From assembly GCF_025685415.1 (NCBI RefSeq), contig NZ_JAGSYB010000001.1:1-64000 (forward strand): a stretch of DNA of 64,000 bases. The letters run 5' to 3'. This stretch comes from Terriglobus aquaticus. GTDB taxonomy: Bacteria; Acidobacteriota; Terriglobia; Terriglobales; Acidobacteriaceae. The translations under genes were made by a program, and so were the position numbers. The notes under the pieces are model-generated. The model saw nothing but the letters and a program-made list of their open reading frames with translations, was not told the DNA's origin and searched no databases. The number at the start of each line of letters is the position of its first letter. Positions within the stretch are counted from its first letter, which is position 1. Shown here piece by piece: positions 44,090 to 52,851 of this stretch.

Positions 44090-46861
44090 TTAGGCGGGCA
44101 GGGCCGCAAGCGACGCCTTGGCCTTTTCGTACAGCGCAGACGTCTCCGCCTGCTGCTTCTTCAGGCCATCGACCACGGCCTGCGGCGCCTTGGCCAGAAA
44201 GGCTTCGTTGCCGAGCTGACGTTCCGCAGCCTGCAAGCCCTTCTCGAGCTTTGCGATCTCCTTGGTGAGCCGCTCGCGTTCGGCGGCCACATCGATCTGC
44301 CGCTCGTACACCACTGCTACGTCGAAGTTCGCGCCGGAACGTGCTGCCGCACCGGTCAGCGGATCGTTGCTGAAGTCCACATCGCTGACGCGCGCTTGCT
44401 TGGCCAGCATGTCGCGATTCGCGTCGGCCAGCGCAAGCGTGCGGTTGTCCCCGTGCAGCAGGATCGGGGCGGCTTCCTTCTCCGGCACGCCCATGTCCTT
44501 GCGCAGGCCGCGAACGGTGACGATCAGCTCCTGCAGCGTGGTGATTGCGGCGGTGGCGGCGTCGTCGGCAGGGTAGTCCTCCGCCTGCGGGTAGCGGGTC
44601 AGCGCGATCGACTTCGCGGGTGCTGCGTCCTCGTACAGCGCGTGCCAGACCTCTTCAGTCAGGAACGGCATGAACGGCGACAGCAGCCGCAACGACGCTT
44701 CGAAGACACCGACCAGGCCGGCCAGCGAGATCGCCGTTTCCGGGTTCTGGATCGGTTTCTCGTCTTCCGCCGCGCCCTCAGCGGGAGCAGGGAAGTCGAG
44801 CCGCAGCTTCACCAACTCCAGGTACCAGTCGCAGAACTCGCCCCAGAAGAACTGATAGACCGCGTTGGCCGCCTCGTCGAAGCGGTAGTCCGCCAGCGCC
44901 TTGTCCACCGCGCCGCACACCTCGCGCAGACGCGCAAAGATCCAGCGCGTCTCAATCGGCGTGATCTCCGGCAGTGCAGAAACAGCGGCCGCGGGACCCA
45001 TCTTCACGTTGTAGCCGGCAGCCTTGGCGCGCTCCATCTGAAGGAAGAGGAAGCGGGCGGCGTTCCATATCTTGTTCGCAAACGCGCGGTAGCCCTCGGT
45101 ACGCTGCTCGTTGAAGGCGATGTCCGTACCGGGCGACGCCTGCGATGCCAGCGTGAAGCGCACCGCGTCCGTGCCGTACTTCTCGATGATCTGGATCGGA
45201 TCGATCACATTGCCCTTGGTCTTGCTCATCTTCTGCCGGTCGGCATCGCGCACCAGGGCGTGAATGTAGACTTCGCGGAAGGGCACCGCATTCTTCAACT
45301 CGCGCTTCGATCCGTCCGGCATCGGCACGTCCAGCATGAAGTGTGTGCCCAGCATGATCATGCGGGCGACCCAGAAGAAGAGGATGTCAAAGCCCGTGAC
45401 CAGCAGATCGGTGGGATAGAACTTCGCCGAGTCCAGCGACGGCTCAGGCCAGCCGAACACCGTGAAAGGCAGCAGGCCGCTGGAAAACCATGTGTCCAGC
45501 ACGTCCGTTTCCTGCTGCATCTCCGCGTGATCGCAGCAGCCACAGCGCTCCGGCCGGGTGCGGCTCACGCACACGGTCTCGCACTGCGGGCAGTGGTAGG
45601 CCGGAATGCGGTGGCCCCACCACAACTGCCGGCTGATGCACCAGTCGTGGATGTTCCGCATCCACTCGAAATACGTCTTCTCGTACATGCTGGGCGTGAA
45701 CTTGATCGCGCCCTGCTCGACCGCCGCGATGGCCTTGTCTGCCAGCGGCTGAATCTTCACGAACCACTGCGGTGAGAGACGCGGCTCAATCACCGCGCCC
45801 GAACGTTGCGACGTGGCAACGGCCAGGTTGTGGTCCTTGACGTCGACCAGCAGGCCCTGCGCGCGTAAATCTTCGACCACGCGCTCACGCGCTTCGTAGC
45901 GGTCGAGACCGTCGTACGGCGAACCGGGCACGGCGATGTGCGCGGTCTCGTCCATGATGATCAGGTTCTGCAGGTTGTGGCGCTTGCCGATCTCAAAGTC
46001 GTTCGGGTCGTGCGCCGGCGTCACCTTCACCGCGCCTGTGCCGAACTCGGGCTTGGCCCAGTCGTCGGCAAGGATCGGGATTTCTCGGCCGACTAGCGGC
46101 AGCGTGATCGTCTTGCCGACCAGCGCGGTGTAGCGCTCGTCCGCCGGGTTTACCACCACGGCAACGTCGCCCAGCATCGTCTCCGGACGCGTGGTCGCGA
46201 TCGTAATGTCGCCCGAACCGTCCGCCAGCGGATAGCGCACGAAGTACAACTTGCCGACGGTCTCCTTGTGCTCGACCTCCAGGTCGCTCACGGCGGTCTG
46301 CTGCACCGGATCCCAGTTCACGATGTAGCTGCCGCGGTAGATCAGCCCCTGCTCATACAGGCGCACAAACGCCTCGGTCACCGCGTTCGACAGGTTGTCG
46401 TCCATGGTGAAGTACTCGCGACTCCAGTCGACGCTGGCGCCAAGGCGGCGCATCTGGTCAGTGATGGCGCCGCCGTACTGGCTCTTCCACTGCCACACGC
46501 GATCCAGGAAGGCGTCGCGGCCGATCTCCTTCCGGTTCGTGCCTTCACTGGCAAGCTGCCGCTCGACCATCATCTGGGTCGCGATGCCGGCGTGATCGGT
46601 GCCAGGAACCCACACGGCCTCTTCGCCGCGCATGCGGTGCCAGCGGGTGAGGATGTCCATCTCCGTCTGGTTCAGCATGTGACCCATGTGCAGACGGCCG
46701 GTCACATTCGGCGGCGGCAGCAGCATAACGAACGGCTTTGCTGCAGTAGCGCTATCGGCAATGCTGGCGGGCACATCCCAAAGGCGCTCACGCACCCAGA
46801 ACTCGGCCCACTTGGATTCAATCAGGGACGGGTCATACGATTTCGGCAACTCAGTCGGCAT
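44090..46861 (-). CDS. valS: Valyl-tRNA synthetase
   Basis: Class I synthetase charging tRNA-Val, 923 aa. HIGH motif variant HMGH at 58-61, KMSK at 544-547 (KMSKTKGNV). The editing domain follows the Rossmann core. An insertion with CPQCETVC and CGCC suggests a zinc knuckle, then DVLDTWFSSGLLPF. A C-terminal coiled coil (ERERLTKEIAKLEKGL and KKQQAETSALYEKAK) is typical. Start ATG 46859-46861 is well supported by the first conserved residues (ELPKSYDPSLIE), but a terminator-like hairpin lies immediately upstream and no free Shine-Dalgarno sequence is seen. Confidence 0.96.
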   Translation of the reverse strand: MPTELPKSYDPSLIESKWAEFWVRERLWDVPASIADSATAAKPFVMLLPPPNVTGRLHMGHMLNQTEMDILTRWHRMRGEEAVWVPGTDHAGIATQMMVERQLASEGTNRKEIGRDAFLDRVWQWKSQYGGAITDQMRRLGASVDWSREYFTMDDNLSNAVTEAFVRLYEQGLIYRGSYIVNWDPVQQTAVSDLEVEHKETVGKLYFVRYPLADGSGDITIATTRPETMLGDVAVVVNPADERYTALVGKTITLPLVGREIPILADDWAKPEFGTGAVKVTPAHDPNDFEIGKRHNLQNLIIMDETAHIAVPGSPYDGLDRYEARERVVEDLRAQGLLVDVKDHNLAVATSQRSGAVIEPRLSPQWFVKIQPLADKAIAAVEQGAIKFTPSMYEKTYFEWMRNIHDWCISRQLWWGHRIPAYHCPQCETVCVSRTRPERCGCCDHAEMQQETDVLDTWFSSGLLPFTVFGWPEPSLDSAKFYPTDLLVTGFDILFFWVARMIMLGTHFMLDVPMPDGSKRELKNAVPFREVYIHALVRDADRQKMSKTKGNVIDPIQIIEKYGTDAVRFTLASQASPGTDIAFNEQRTEGYRAFANKIWNAARFLFLQMERAKAAGYNVKMGPAAAVSALPEITPIETRWIFARLREVCGAVDKALADYRFDEAANAVYQFFWGEFCDWYLELVKLRLDFPAPAEGAAEDEKPIQNPETAISLAGLVGVFEASLRLLSPFMPFLTEEVWHALYEDAAPAKSIALTRYPQAEDYPADDAATAAITTLQELIVTVRGLRKDMGVPEKEAAPILLHGDNRTLALADANRDMLAKQARVSDVDFSNDPLTGAAARSGANFDVAVVYERQIDVAAERERLTKEIAKLEKGLQAAERQLGNEAFLAKAPQAVVDGLKKQQAETSALYEKAKASLAALPA

Positions 46862-46901
46862 AAATAAAAAGGAGCGAGCCAGCGTGCGGCGTCGCTCCTT
46901 T
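46862..46901 (-). terminator. Terminator-like hairpin directly upstream of valS
   Basis: On the minus strand AAAGGAGCGA (46901-46892) pairs with TCGCTCCTTT (46877-46868), loop 14 nt, then a TTATTT run up to the valS ATG. It fits an intrinsic terminator for the PEP-CTERM gene. It also occludes the only AAGGAG in the area, which lies about 32 nt from the valS start. Confidence 0.7.
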
Positions 46902-46921
46902 CAGTTTACTTGTTCGGTAAG

Positions 46922-47653
46922 TTATGCCGCGCCCATGCGAAGACGGCGGCGCGCCACGCCGAGCAGTCCCGATGTACCCGTAAGGAGCAACGCGAGCGAG
47001 GACGGCTCGGGTGTCACCCCGGTGGTTGGTGGCGGCGGTGGCGTGGCGGGCAGGCCTTCCGCGCCGATGGTAAACGCGTAGTAGCCCTCATAAATCGGCG
47101 TGGTGAAACTGATGGAGGAGTAGCTTCCGCTGAACTGGATGGTGCCGTTGCCCTCCTGGCCAAACGTGTTGCCGCCGGCCTGCGTGATGCAGCTCCCGCC
47201 ATATTGGGCATTCGGACCACACGCCTGAATCGTGAAGGGCTCATCATTGGTAAAGTCGAACTCAGCAGAATAGCCGGGCTGGCCCAGGCTCCAGATCGCC
47301 ATGACCGGGTTCGCGATGGCTTGGGAGAAGGAGACGGTTTCGGTGTACGCGTTCCCGCCTTCCATCTGCACCTCCTGATAGGAGACATCCGGTGCATTGC
47401 TGACCGTTCCGCCCACATAACTGGAGGAAGGGTTCCAATCGGTGCTGATGCCGATGCCACTGAGCTGGCCGCTATAGGTGACGGCAATGCCGCCCGCCAA
47501 GGCGATGGTGCCCGACGCGGTGCCAGGGTTTCCCCCCACGACGCTGTTCCATTGCGTCCAGGTAACAGGGTCGGCGTGGGCCGCAAGGCCACACGCCATC
47601 CCGAGTGCGACCAAAGCCATCGATGCTTTGAACTTGCTTGCAGAAAAAGCCAT
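46922..47653 (-). CDS. PEP-CTERM sorting-domain protein 1
   Basis: 243-aa secreted protein. The N-terminus is a signal peptide (MALVALGMACGLAAHA, likely cleaved after AHA). The middle is Gly/Ser/Thr-rich beta-type sequence. A Pro-rich spacer, ATPPPPPTTG, precedes the PEP-CTERM tail VTPEPSSLALLLTGTSGLLGVARRRLRM: PEP motif, hydrophobic helix, Arg cluster. Such proteins are processed by an exosortase (EpsH), which is not in the window. A GGAGCACAA site lies just before the ATG. Confidence 0.85.
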   Translation of the reverse strand: MAFSASKFKASMALVALGMACGLAAHADPVTWTQWNSVVGGNPGTASGTIALAGGIAVTYSGQLSGIGISTDWNPSSSYVGGTVSNAPDVSYQEVQMEGGNAYTETVSFSQAIANPVMAIWSLGQPGYSAEFDFTNDEPFTIQACGPNAQYGGSCITQAGGNTFGQEGNGTIQFSGSYSSISFTTPIYEGYYAFTIGAEGLPATPPPPPTTGVTPEPSSLALLLTGTSGLLGVARRRLRMGAA

Positions 47654-47811
47654 TTGTGCTCCAAAGGAGAAAAAAATGGCGCATACAGCTTCCCTGCAGG
47701 CTGGTTGCTGTGCCCAGGAAACAGCTCACAAAGAAAGATGAAGGCGCTCTGTTGGGAAAGGCGTCCTCCATCTTTGGAGTGCGGCAGGATCTTTGTCGCT
47801 TGTAGCCGGTA

Positions 47812-49092
47812 TTACTTCCACAGTAGCTGCGAGAACGTGATCAGGTTGTCACGCCACACCAACCAGGTATGCATCCCCGGAGTCTGGTTGATGCTTACGT
47901 TGCCTTTCACGTTCTGCTTGGCCCAGGTGCCGAACTTCTGATTTACCGTGTTCAGCCCATCCTCGGTGCCGCAAGAGAGCCAGAACAACTTGAACGGTGC
48001 TTGCGTTTTCGCATTCGGAACGATGCCCTGAAATGCTGCCTGATAGGTCTCGTCAGAAATGCTGGAGGCGTTCTGCGCATTCGTCGACCCTGGCGCGAGC
48101 GGCGAGACGATCGCGGACGAGAACGCACCCACGTAGCCGAAGACCTCAGGATGGCTAAGCCCTGTGTGGATGGAGTGGCCGCCGCCCATGCTCAGCCCAG
48201 CCAGCGCGCGATGCGCTGAGTCGGTCGCGATGTTGTAGCGGGCCTCCGACATGGGGATGATTTCCTTGAGCATCATCTGCTCGAAGATGTCCTGGTTTTC
48301 AATGGGCAGCTTGTACGGCGCGGTCCAAACACCCCAGCCCTCGGTAATCATGCGCATGGTGCCATAGGCGCGCGGCATGACGACGACCATGGGCTGGATC
48401 TTGCCCTGCTGGATCAGCGAGTCCATGATCCAGTTCGCCTGACCGGCGTCCGTCCATCCAATTGCCGAGTCCGAGTAGCCGTGCAGCAGGTACAGCACCG
48501 GAAACTTCTGCTTGCGCTTCGCGTCGTAGTTCGGCGGCAGGTACACGTACAGGTCGCGGTCGTGCAGGCCGGCTTCGTCCGTGGCCAGCTTGCTGGTGTA
48601 CATCACGTGTTCCACCGTGCCATGCGGAATGTCCTGCAGGTCCCACGGCGCGGGTGACGGCCGGCCCGGGATGTGCACGATGCTCGACGGGTTTTGCAGG
48701 TTCAGGCGGACCATCGGATCCCGAGGATCCATTTCGCGCTCGTCGTCCACTATGACGCGATATCCGTAGTACTCGGGCTTCAGCGGCTCCGTCGTCAGCG
48801 TCCAGGTGCCGTTCGCGTCCTGCTGCAGTGGACGCGGTTCTGCTTCGCCTTCCAGCGTGACGGCAACACTCTTCGCGTTGGGCGCGATCACGTTAAAGGT
48901 CGCGCTTCCGTCCGGGTTTGCGATGGCAGATTTGATCTGCTGCTGTGCCGCACGTGCAGCAGGGTCGATGGAGACAACCCGCTTCGGGTTTGCAGGCCGC
49001 ACCTGAATGGGGGGAGCCGCAGCCTGGGACAGTGCGGATGCGCTGAACGAACCAGCGGCAAGGACGACAGACAAAGCGGTGAGCCGGTGCAT
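47812..49092 (-). CDS. Secreted esterase, CE1 type, with N-terminal E-set domain
   Basis: A 426-aa alpha/beta hydrolase of the feruloyl/acetyl-xylan esterase type. Signal peptide at residues 1-22. A CBM48/E-set-like beta domain covers about 64-125 (ATFNVIAPNAKSVAVTLEG). The catalytic domain follows: GLSMGG with nucleophile Ser301, CGTEDGL with Asp378 and GMHTWLVW with His408. ATG 49090-49092 is preferred over a TTG at 49110. It probably acts on plant-type polysaccharide side groups, but the substrate is not certain. Confidence 0.88.
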   Translation of the reverse strand: MHRLTALSVVLAAGSFSASALSQAAAPPIQVRPANPKRVVSIDPAARAAQQQIKSAIANPDGSATFNVIAPNAKSVAVTLEGEAEPRPLQQDANGTWTLTTEPLKPEYYGYRVIVDDEREMDPRDPMVRLNLQNPSSIVHIPGRPSPAPWDLQDIPHGTVEHVMYTSKLATDEAGLHDRDLYVYLPPNYDAKRKQKFPVLYLLHGYSDSAIGWTDAGQANWIMDSLIQQGKIQPMVVVMPRAYGTMRMITEGWGVWTAPYKLPIENQDIFEQMMLKEIIPMSEARYNIATDSAHRALAGLSMGGGHSIHTGLSHPEVFGYVGAFSSAIVSPLAPGSTNAQNASSISDETYQAAFQGIVPNAKTQAPFKLFWLSCGTEDGLNTVNQKFGTWAKQNVKGNVSINQTPGMHTWLVWRDNLITFSQLLWK

Positions 49093-49197
49093 GATGCCGA
49101 AGTGTACCAAGTGGCGCTGTCTACCGGCTTTACAGGGGTGCTACAGGTCTGAAGCGCGGGTACTGCGGCCGTCTCCGGAGCAGATACTTCAGCAAAG

Positions 49198-49223
49198 GAA
49201 AACGGGCAGCACTCGGCTGCCCG
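49198..49223 (-). terminator. Terminator of the BamD-like gene
   Basis: On the minus strand an 8-bp stem (49223-49216 with 49210-49203, loop 5 nt) is followed by GTTTTCC. It lies 25 bp past the stop at 49248. Confidence 0.65.
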
Positions 49224-49247
49224 CTCTCGCTGGAGCGATCGCGAAGT

Positions 49248-51092
49248 TTAGAACGGGTTCAGCTTCTTCACGCCCTTCTTCTTCTTGTGCTTGCTGCTGC
49301 TTTCCACGTCGCTGTCGTAGTCGGGCTTGGGAGTCTTGACCTTGCCCTTGTCGTCTGCCTGCGGTGTCTGCTGTCCGGCTGGGGTCTTCACACCGGCGGC
49401 GTCGTTGACTGCGTCGGGGATTTCAGCAGCCTTCTCTACCGGCGGCAATGCCGTGTTTGCGGGGCCGGGCTTGGGCAAGCCGTATCCGGCGTCGGTCGTG
49501 GTGCTTGCGCCTGGTGTCAGGATCTCCACGCCAACGCTGCGGTTGCCGGTCGCGGGAGCAACACCAGCCGGCGTAACCGGAACCGTGGTCGTGCTGCCAG
49601 CATCGGCAGCGTCGGTTGGCGCGCCGTTTGCCGGGATATCCGATAGGGTCGCGGGTGCTGAACTTGCTGCGGTTGAGCCTGCCGGCGCTGCCGCGGTGCT
49701 GTCGTCCGCACCGGCCGCCGCTGGCGCGTTCGCTGCGGCCGCGGCCACGGGCTTGTTGCCGACAGCGGCGTTGAACTCGCTCTCAATGCGCTTGGATACC
49801 TGCGGAGCGTACGTCGCATGCGGGTCGGCCAGGCCGGGGTCGCCAATACGGGCAGCTTGCACCACGTCCGGCCCGCGCAGGATCAGGCCCTTGGCGCGGT
49901 TGGCGATGCTGTAGGTCTGGCGGCTGTTCTCCAGCGCCTGGCTGGCGGCAACCTGCTCGGCCGTGGGCTCCGGAATCGGGGCGCCAAGCGCTTCCAGGCG
50001 ATCGCGTGCATCCTCGACGCGCGGCGAAGCGTTGTACACCGTGACCACACGGCCGTACGCCGCTGCTGCCTGATCTTCGTACACCTTCAGGAGGCGGGCG
50101 CGCTGGTCTTCGCTCAGATTCTTCATCGCAGGATTGCTGCGAACGAAGCGAGCCTGCGCAGCGTACGCATCGCCGAGTCCAATCAGCGCGGAGTCGATCT
50201 TGCTGTACAGCGGGTACGTATCGACCACGGTTTGATAGCGGGCGATTGAGGCTGCGTAGTTGTCGTGGCCGGCGTAGAAATCGGCGATGCCGGTCTCACG
50301 TGTGGCGAGCACTTCCTGCACTTCGCGCAGCTTCTGCTTCGCTTCCGGAATCAGCTTGCTGTCCGGGTACTGCGTGAGCATGTTGCGATACTCTTCCTGC
50401 GCGTGAACGGCCTTCGCGTAGTCGCGGTCGGGCTTGTCCATCTGCTTGAAGTAGATGTCGCCGATGCGCATCTGCGCTTCCGCAGCTTCCGGCGCGTTCG
50501 GGAAGAAGACGATGAAGTCCTTGTACTCGGTTTCGGCCTGGGTCAGCGCGGCGGTGCCGCCTTCCTTGTACCAGCTGTCGGCAAAGGCGAGCTTGGCGCG
50601 CATCTGGAACTCGGAATCGGGATAGGTCGCGAGCATGTCCTGCAGCAGGAGGCGGCTTACGTCGTAGTGACCCTTGTTCAGCGCGACCATAGCGCGGTCG
50701 AACAGGAGCTTGTCGGGCTGTGCCGTGTTCACGTTGGCCAGCGGATTGGCCTTGAGCCGCTGCTGCATCCGCTTTTGCTCTTTGATCGTGTCCTTAGTCT
50801 GCTTGACCTTTTCGTCGCGCTTTTCCTGCTTGGTGTCTTCCGTCTTGCGGGTCTTCTTACGCGGCGTGTTGCTCAGAACGGCGGTCGGCGTCTGGTCCGC
50901 AGTGGTCGTTCCGGCCGGCGCATCGGCGGGTGTGCTTGCGGGTGCCTGCGCATCAGTGGCCGCAGGAGCTGTCTGCTGCTGGGCGACGCTGTTAGCGATG
51001 GGAGCGAACAGGAGTCCGGCAAGCAACACGGTCGTGGAACGCCGGACGAAGAACGAGCGCGAGCGGAACTCGCGCGGAGAAGAAAAACGCAT
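49248..51092 (-). CDS. BamD-like TPR protein with a long low-complexity tail
   Basis: About 614 aa from ATG 51090-51092. N-terminal signal sequence (about 20-37, VLLAGLLFAPIANSVAQ), an Ala/Pro/Thr spacer, a charged coiled stretch (KTEDTKQEKRDEKVKQTKDT), then five or so TPR-like units beginning FDRAMVALNKGHYDVSRLLLQDML, as in BamD/YfiO, which assembles outer-membrane beta-barrel proteins. From about 400 the sequence is Ala/Pro/Thr/Ser-rich and ends in a basic KHKKKKGVKKLNPF. BamD is normally about 250 aa and a lipoprotein; here no cysteine is seen, so no lipobox. AAAGAGG precedes the start. Confidence 0.8.
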   Translation of the reverse strand: MRFSSPREFRSRSFFVRRSTTVLLAGLLFAPIANSVAQQQTAPAATDAQAPASTPADAPAGTTTADQTPTAVLSNTPRKKTRKTEDTKQEKRDEKVKQTKDTIKEQKRMQQRLKANPLANVNTAQPDKLLFDRAMVALNKGHYDVSRLLLQDMLATYPDSEFQMRAKLAFADSWYKEGGTAALTQAETEYKDFIVFFPNAPEAAEAQMRIGDIYFKQMDKPDRDYAKAVHAQEEYRNMLTQYPDSKLIPEAKQKLREVQEVLATRETGIADFYAGHDNYAASIARYQTVVDTYPLYSKIDSALIGLGDAYAAQARFVRSNPAMKNLSEDQRARLLKVYEDQAAAAYGRVVTVYNASPRVEDARDRLEALGAPIPEPTAEQVAASQALENSRQTYSIANRAKGLILRGPDVVQAARIGDPGLADPHATYAPQVSKRIESEFNAAVGNKPVAAAAANAPAAAGADDSTAAAPAGSTAASSAPATLSDIPANGAPTDAADAGSTTTVPVTPAGVAPATGNRSVGVEILTPGASTTTDAGYGLPKPGPANTALPPVEKAAEIPDAVNDAAGVKTPAGQQTPQADDKGKVKTPKPDYDSDVESSSKHKKKKGVKKLNPF

Positions 51093-51249
51093 CCGCAAAC
51101 CTCTTTTGAGCAGGACGAGACGCGATGTGCGACCTCAGCCCTACCAGATCATTCTAGCGTTCCGCGGGCGACGGGCCGCGCCGCGAAGTGAGAAGTTTCT
51201 ACACGGTTGGACTGCTACTTTCCGCAACCGTCAACAGCCTGCCGCAGCG

Positions 51250-51924
51250 TCAGGCCGAGACCAACGCCGCGCCCTTTGCGACCTGGAGGAACTCGCGTGC
51301 GTTTTCCTCGGTCTTGCCGGGCTGGAAGATTGCGGAACCGGAAACGAGGAGGTCGGCACCGGCTTCGACGACAGCCGAAACGGTGTCCTTGGCGATACCG
51401 CCGTCAACCTCGATGCGGTAGTTCAGGCCGAGTTCTTTGCGTAGATCGGCGAGATGACGGACCTTTTCGACGCAGCGCGGAATGAAGCTCTGGCCGCCGA
51501 AACCGGGGTTCACGGTCATCACGAGGACGTGGTGCACGAGCGGCAGGACTTCGATGAGAGTCTCCACCGGCGTTGCGGGATTGATTACGACGGCAGGCTG
51601 CATGCCGTGCTCGCGGATTGAGGTGAGCGTCCGGTGCAGGTGCCGGCAAACTTCCTGGTGGACGAGCAGCCAGTCGGCACCGGCTTTTGCGAAATCGGGA
51701 ATATAGCGGTCCGGATCTTCGATCATCAGGTGGCAGTCGAGCGGCAGGCGGGTGACCTTGCGGACGGCGGCCACGACGGGTGGACCGAAGGTGATGTTGG
51801 GGACAAAATGGCCGTCCATCACGTCGACGTGGACGACGGTGCCGCCGCCGCGCTGGGCGGTGGCGATTTCCTCGCCGAGCCGGGTGAAGTCTGCGGCGAG
51901 AATGCTGAAGGCGAGGTCGATCAC
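51250..51924 (-). CDS. rpe: Ribulose-phosphate 3-epimerase (GTG start)
   Basis: Interconverts ribulose-5-phosphate and xylulose-5-phosphate. The 224-aa TIM barrel shows LAFSILAADFTRLGEE, VDVMDGHFVPNITFGP, MTVNPGFGGQSFI and IEVDGGI, including the metal-binding Asp/His residues. The start codon is GTG (51922-51924) because no in-frame ATG precedes the conserved LAFSI. It completes the pathway of the tkt-rpiB-gnd cluster although 16 kb away. A weak ribosome-binding site suggests modest expression. Confidence 0.93.
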   Translation of the reverse strand: MIDLAFSILAADFTRLGEEIATAQRGGGTVVHVDVMDGHFVPNITFGPPVVAAVRKVTRLPLDCHLMIEDPDRYIPDFAKAGADWLLVHQEVCRHLHRTLTSIREHGMQPAVVINPATPVETLIEVLPLVHHVLVMTVNPGFGGQSFIPRCVEKVRHLADLRKELGLNYRIEVDGGIAKDTVSAVVEAGADLLVSGSAIFQPGKTEENAREFLQVAKGAALVSA

Positions 51925-52133
51925 AGGGGCAGTGTATCAACCCTCCCTCGGGGCTACCCGCCCCCTCCCACTCAATGGTAAGTTCCTTAATCTAAGCGGG
52001 TTGCGCTCTGGAGTGCATGTAAGTTCCTCATTTCGCTTGGCTTGCGCGTAAGTTCCTGTTGCCGAGAGGCTTAGCCGGAAGTGCACAGGGGTCGGTGCAG
52101 CTGCTTTTTGGCGGACCGCGCGATACTGGAGGT

Positions 52134-52730
52134 ATGTCGGAAGCTTTGTTGTTGCCGCCTGGCGACTTTCGCGCGTACCTGTTCGACCTGGACGGGACGG
52201 TGGCGGATACGATGCCGCTGCACTTTGTCTGCTGGAACGAGGCCTTGGGCCTGCACGGGTGTTCGCTGGATGAGCGGCAGTTCTACGCGCTGGCGGGCGT
52301 GCCGGTGGAGCGCACGATCGAGATGCTGAATGAGCAGCATGGCTTGCAGATGCCGGCACGCGAGCTGGCCGAGTACAAGGAAGCGTTGTTTCTGAAGCGG
52401 CTTGTGAAGTTGAAACCGGTGGAAGCCGTGGTGGCCCATGTGCACGAGGGGCATGGGCGGATCCCGCTAGCAATCGTTTCAGGGTCCCCGAGGGCGAGTA
52501 TCTTCAACTCGCTGCGATTGCTGGGGCTGACGGACAAGTTCGATGTGATTGTCGGGGCGGAGGATTACGCCCACGGCAAGCCGGATCCGGAGCCGTTTCT
52601 GACGGCGGCGGCACGGCTGGGTGTCCCGCCCGAGCACTGCCTGGTGTTTGAGGATGCGGACTTAGGGATCGAGGCGGCGGTTGCAGCGGGGATGCAGTGG
52701 GTGAAGGTGCCTCAACCTCCGCTGGGGTAG
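52134..52730 (+). CDS. HAD-family hydrolase (beta-phosphoglucomutase-like)
   Basis: About 198 aa. HAD motifs: I, FDLDGTVADTM; II, VSGSPR; III, the Lys of GKPDPEPF; IV, FEDADLGIEAAVAAGM. The cap domain between motifs I and II (helical, with LAGVPVERTIEMLN) is of the beta-phosphoglucomutase/YqaB subtype. ATG 52134 follows GGAGGT with short spacing. Substrate likely a sugar phosphate; not specified further by the sequence. Confidence 0.88.
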   Translation: MSEALLLPPGDFRAYLFDLDGTVADTMPLHFVCWNEALGLHGCSLDERQFYALAGVPVERTIEMLNEQHGLQMPARELAEYKEALFLKRLVKLKPVEAVVAHVHEGHGRIPLAIVSGSPRASIFNSLRLLGLTDKFDVIVGAEDYAHGKPDPEPFLTAAARLGVPPEHCLVFEDADLGIEAAVAAGMQWVKVPQPPLG

Positions 52731-52770
52731 GTTTGGTGAGCCTCGCCACCCTTCCGCTAGTGCGAGCAGA

Positions 52771-52800
52771 AGCAGATCCTTCGCTTCGCTCAGGATGACA
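52771..52800 (+). repeat. Dispersed ~30-bp repeat, copy 1
   Basis: AGCAGATCCTTCGCT followed by TCGCTCAGGATGACA. It matches 53708-53736 over almost the whole length in the same orientation. The two copies flank hisA. No open reading frame is associated with them. Confidence 0.6.
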
Positions 52801-52851
52801 CTGCCTCTACCTGATGACACTGCCTCTATCTCAGGTCACGCTGCCTTTGCT
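52794..52851 (+). repeat. Degenerate 19-bp tandem repeat
   Basis: Two nearly identical units start GATGACACTGCCTCTA (52794-52812 and 52813-52831), with a third diverged unit to 52851. They continue directly from the dispersed repeat and end at the hisA stop codon. Confidence 0.55.

Noticed and set aside
44036-45775. 579-aa open frame on the plus strand opposite valS
   Set aside because: Antisense shadow of valS. Arg/Val/Leu-rich low-complexity translation and no ribosome-binding site.
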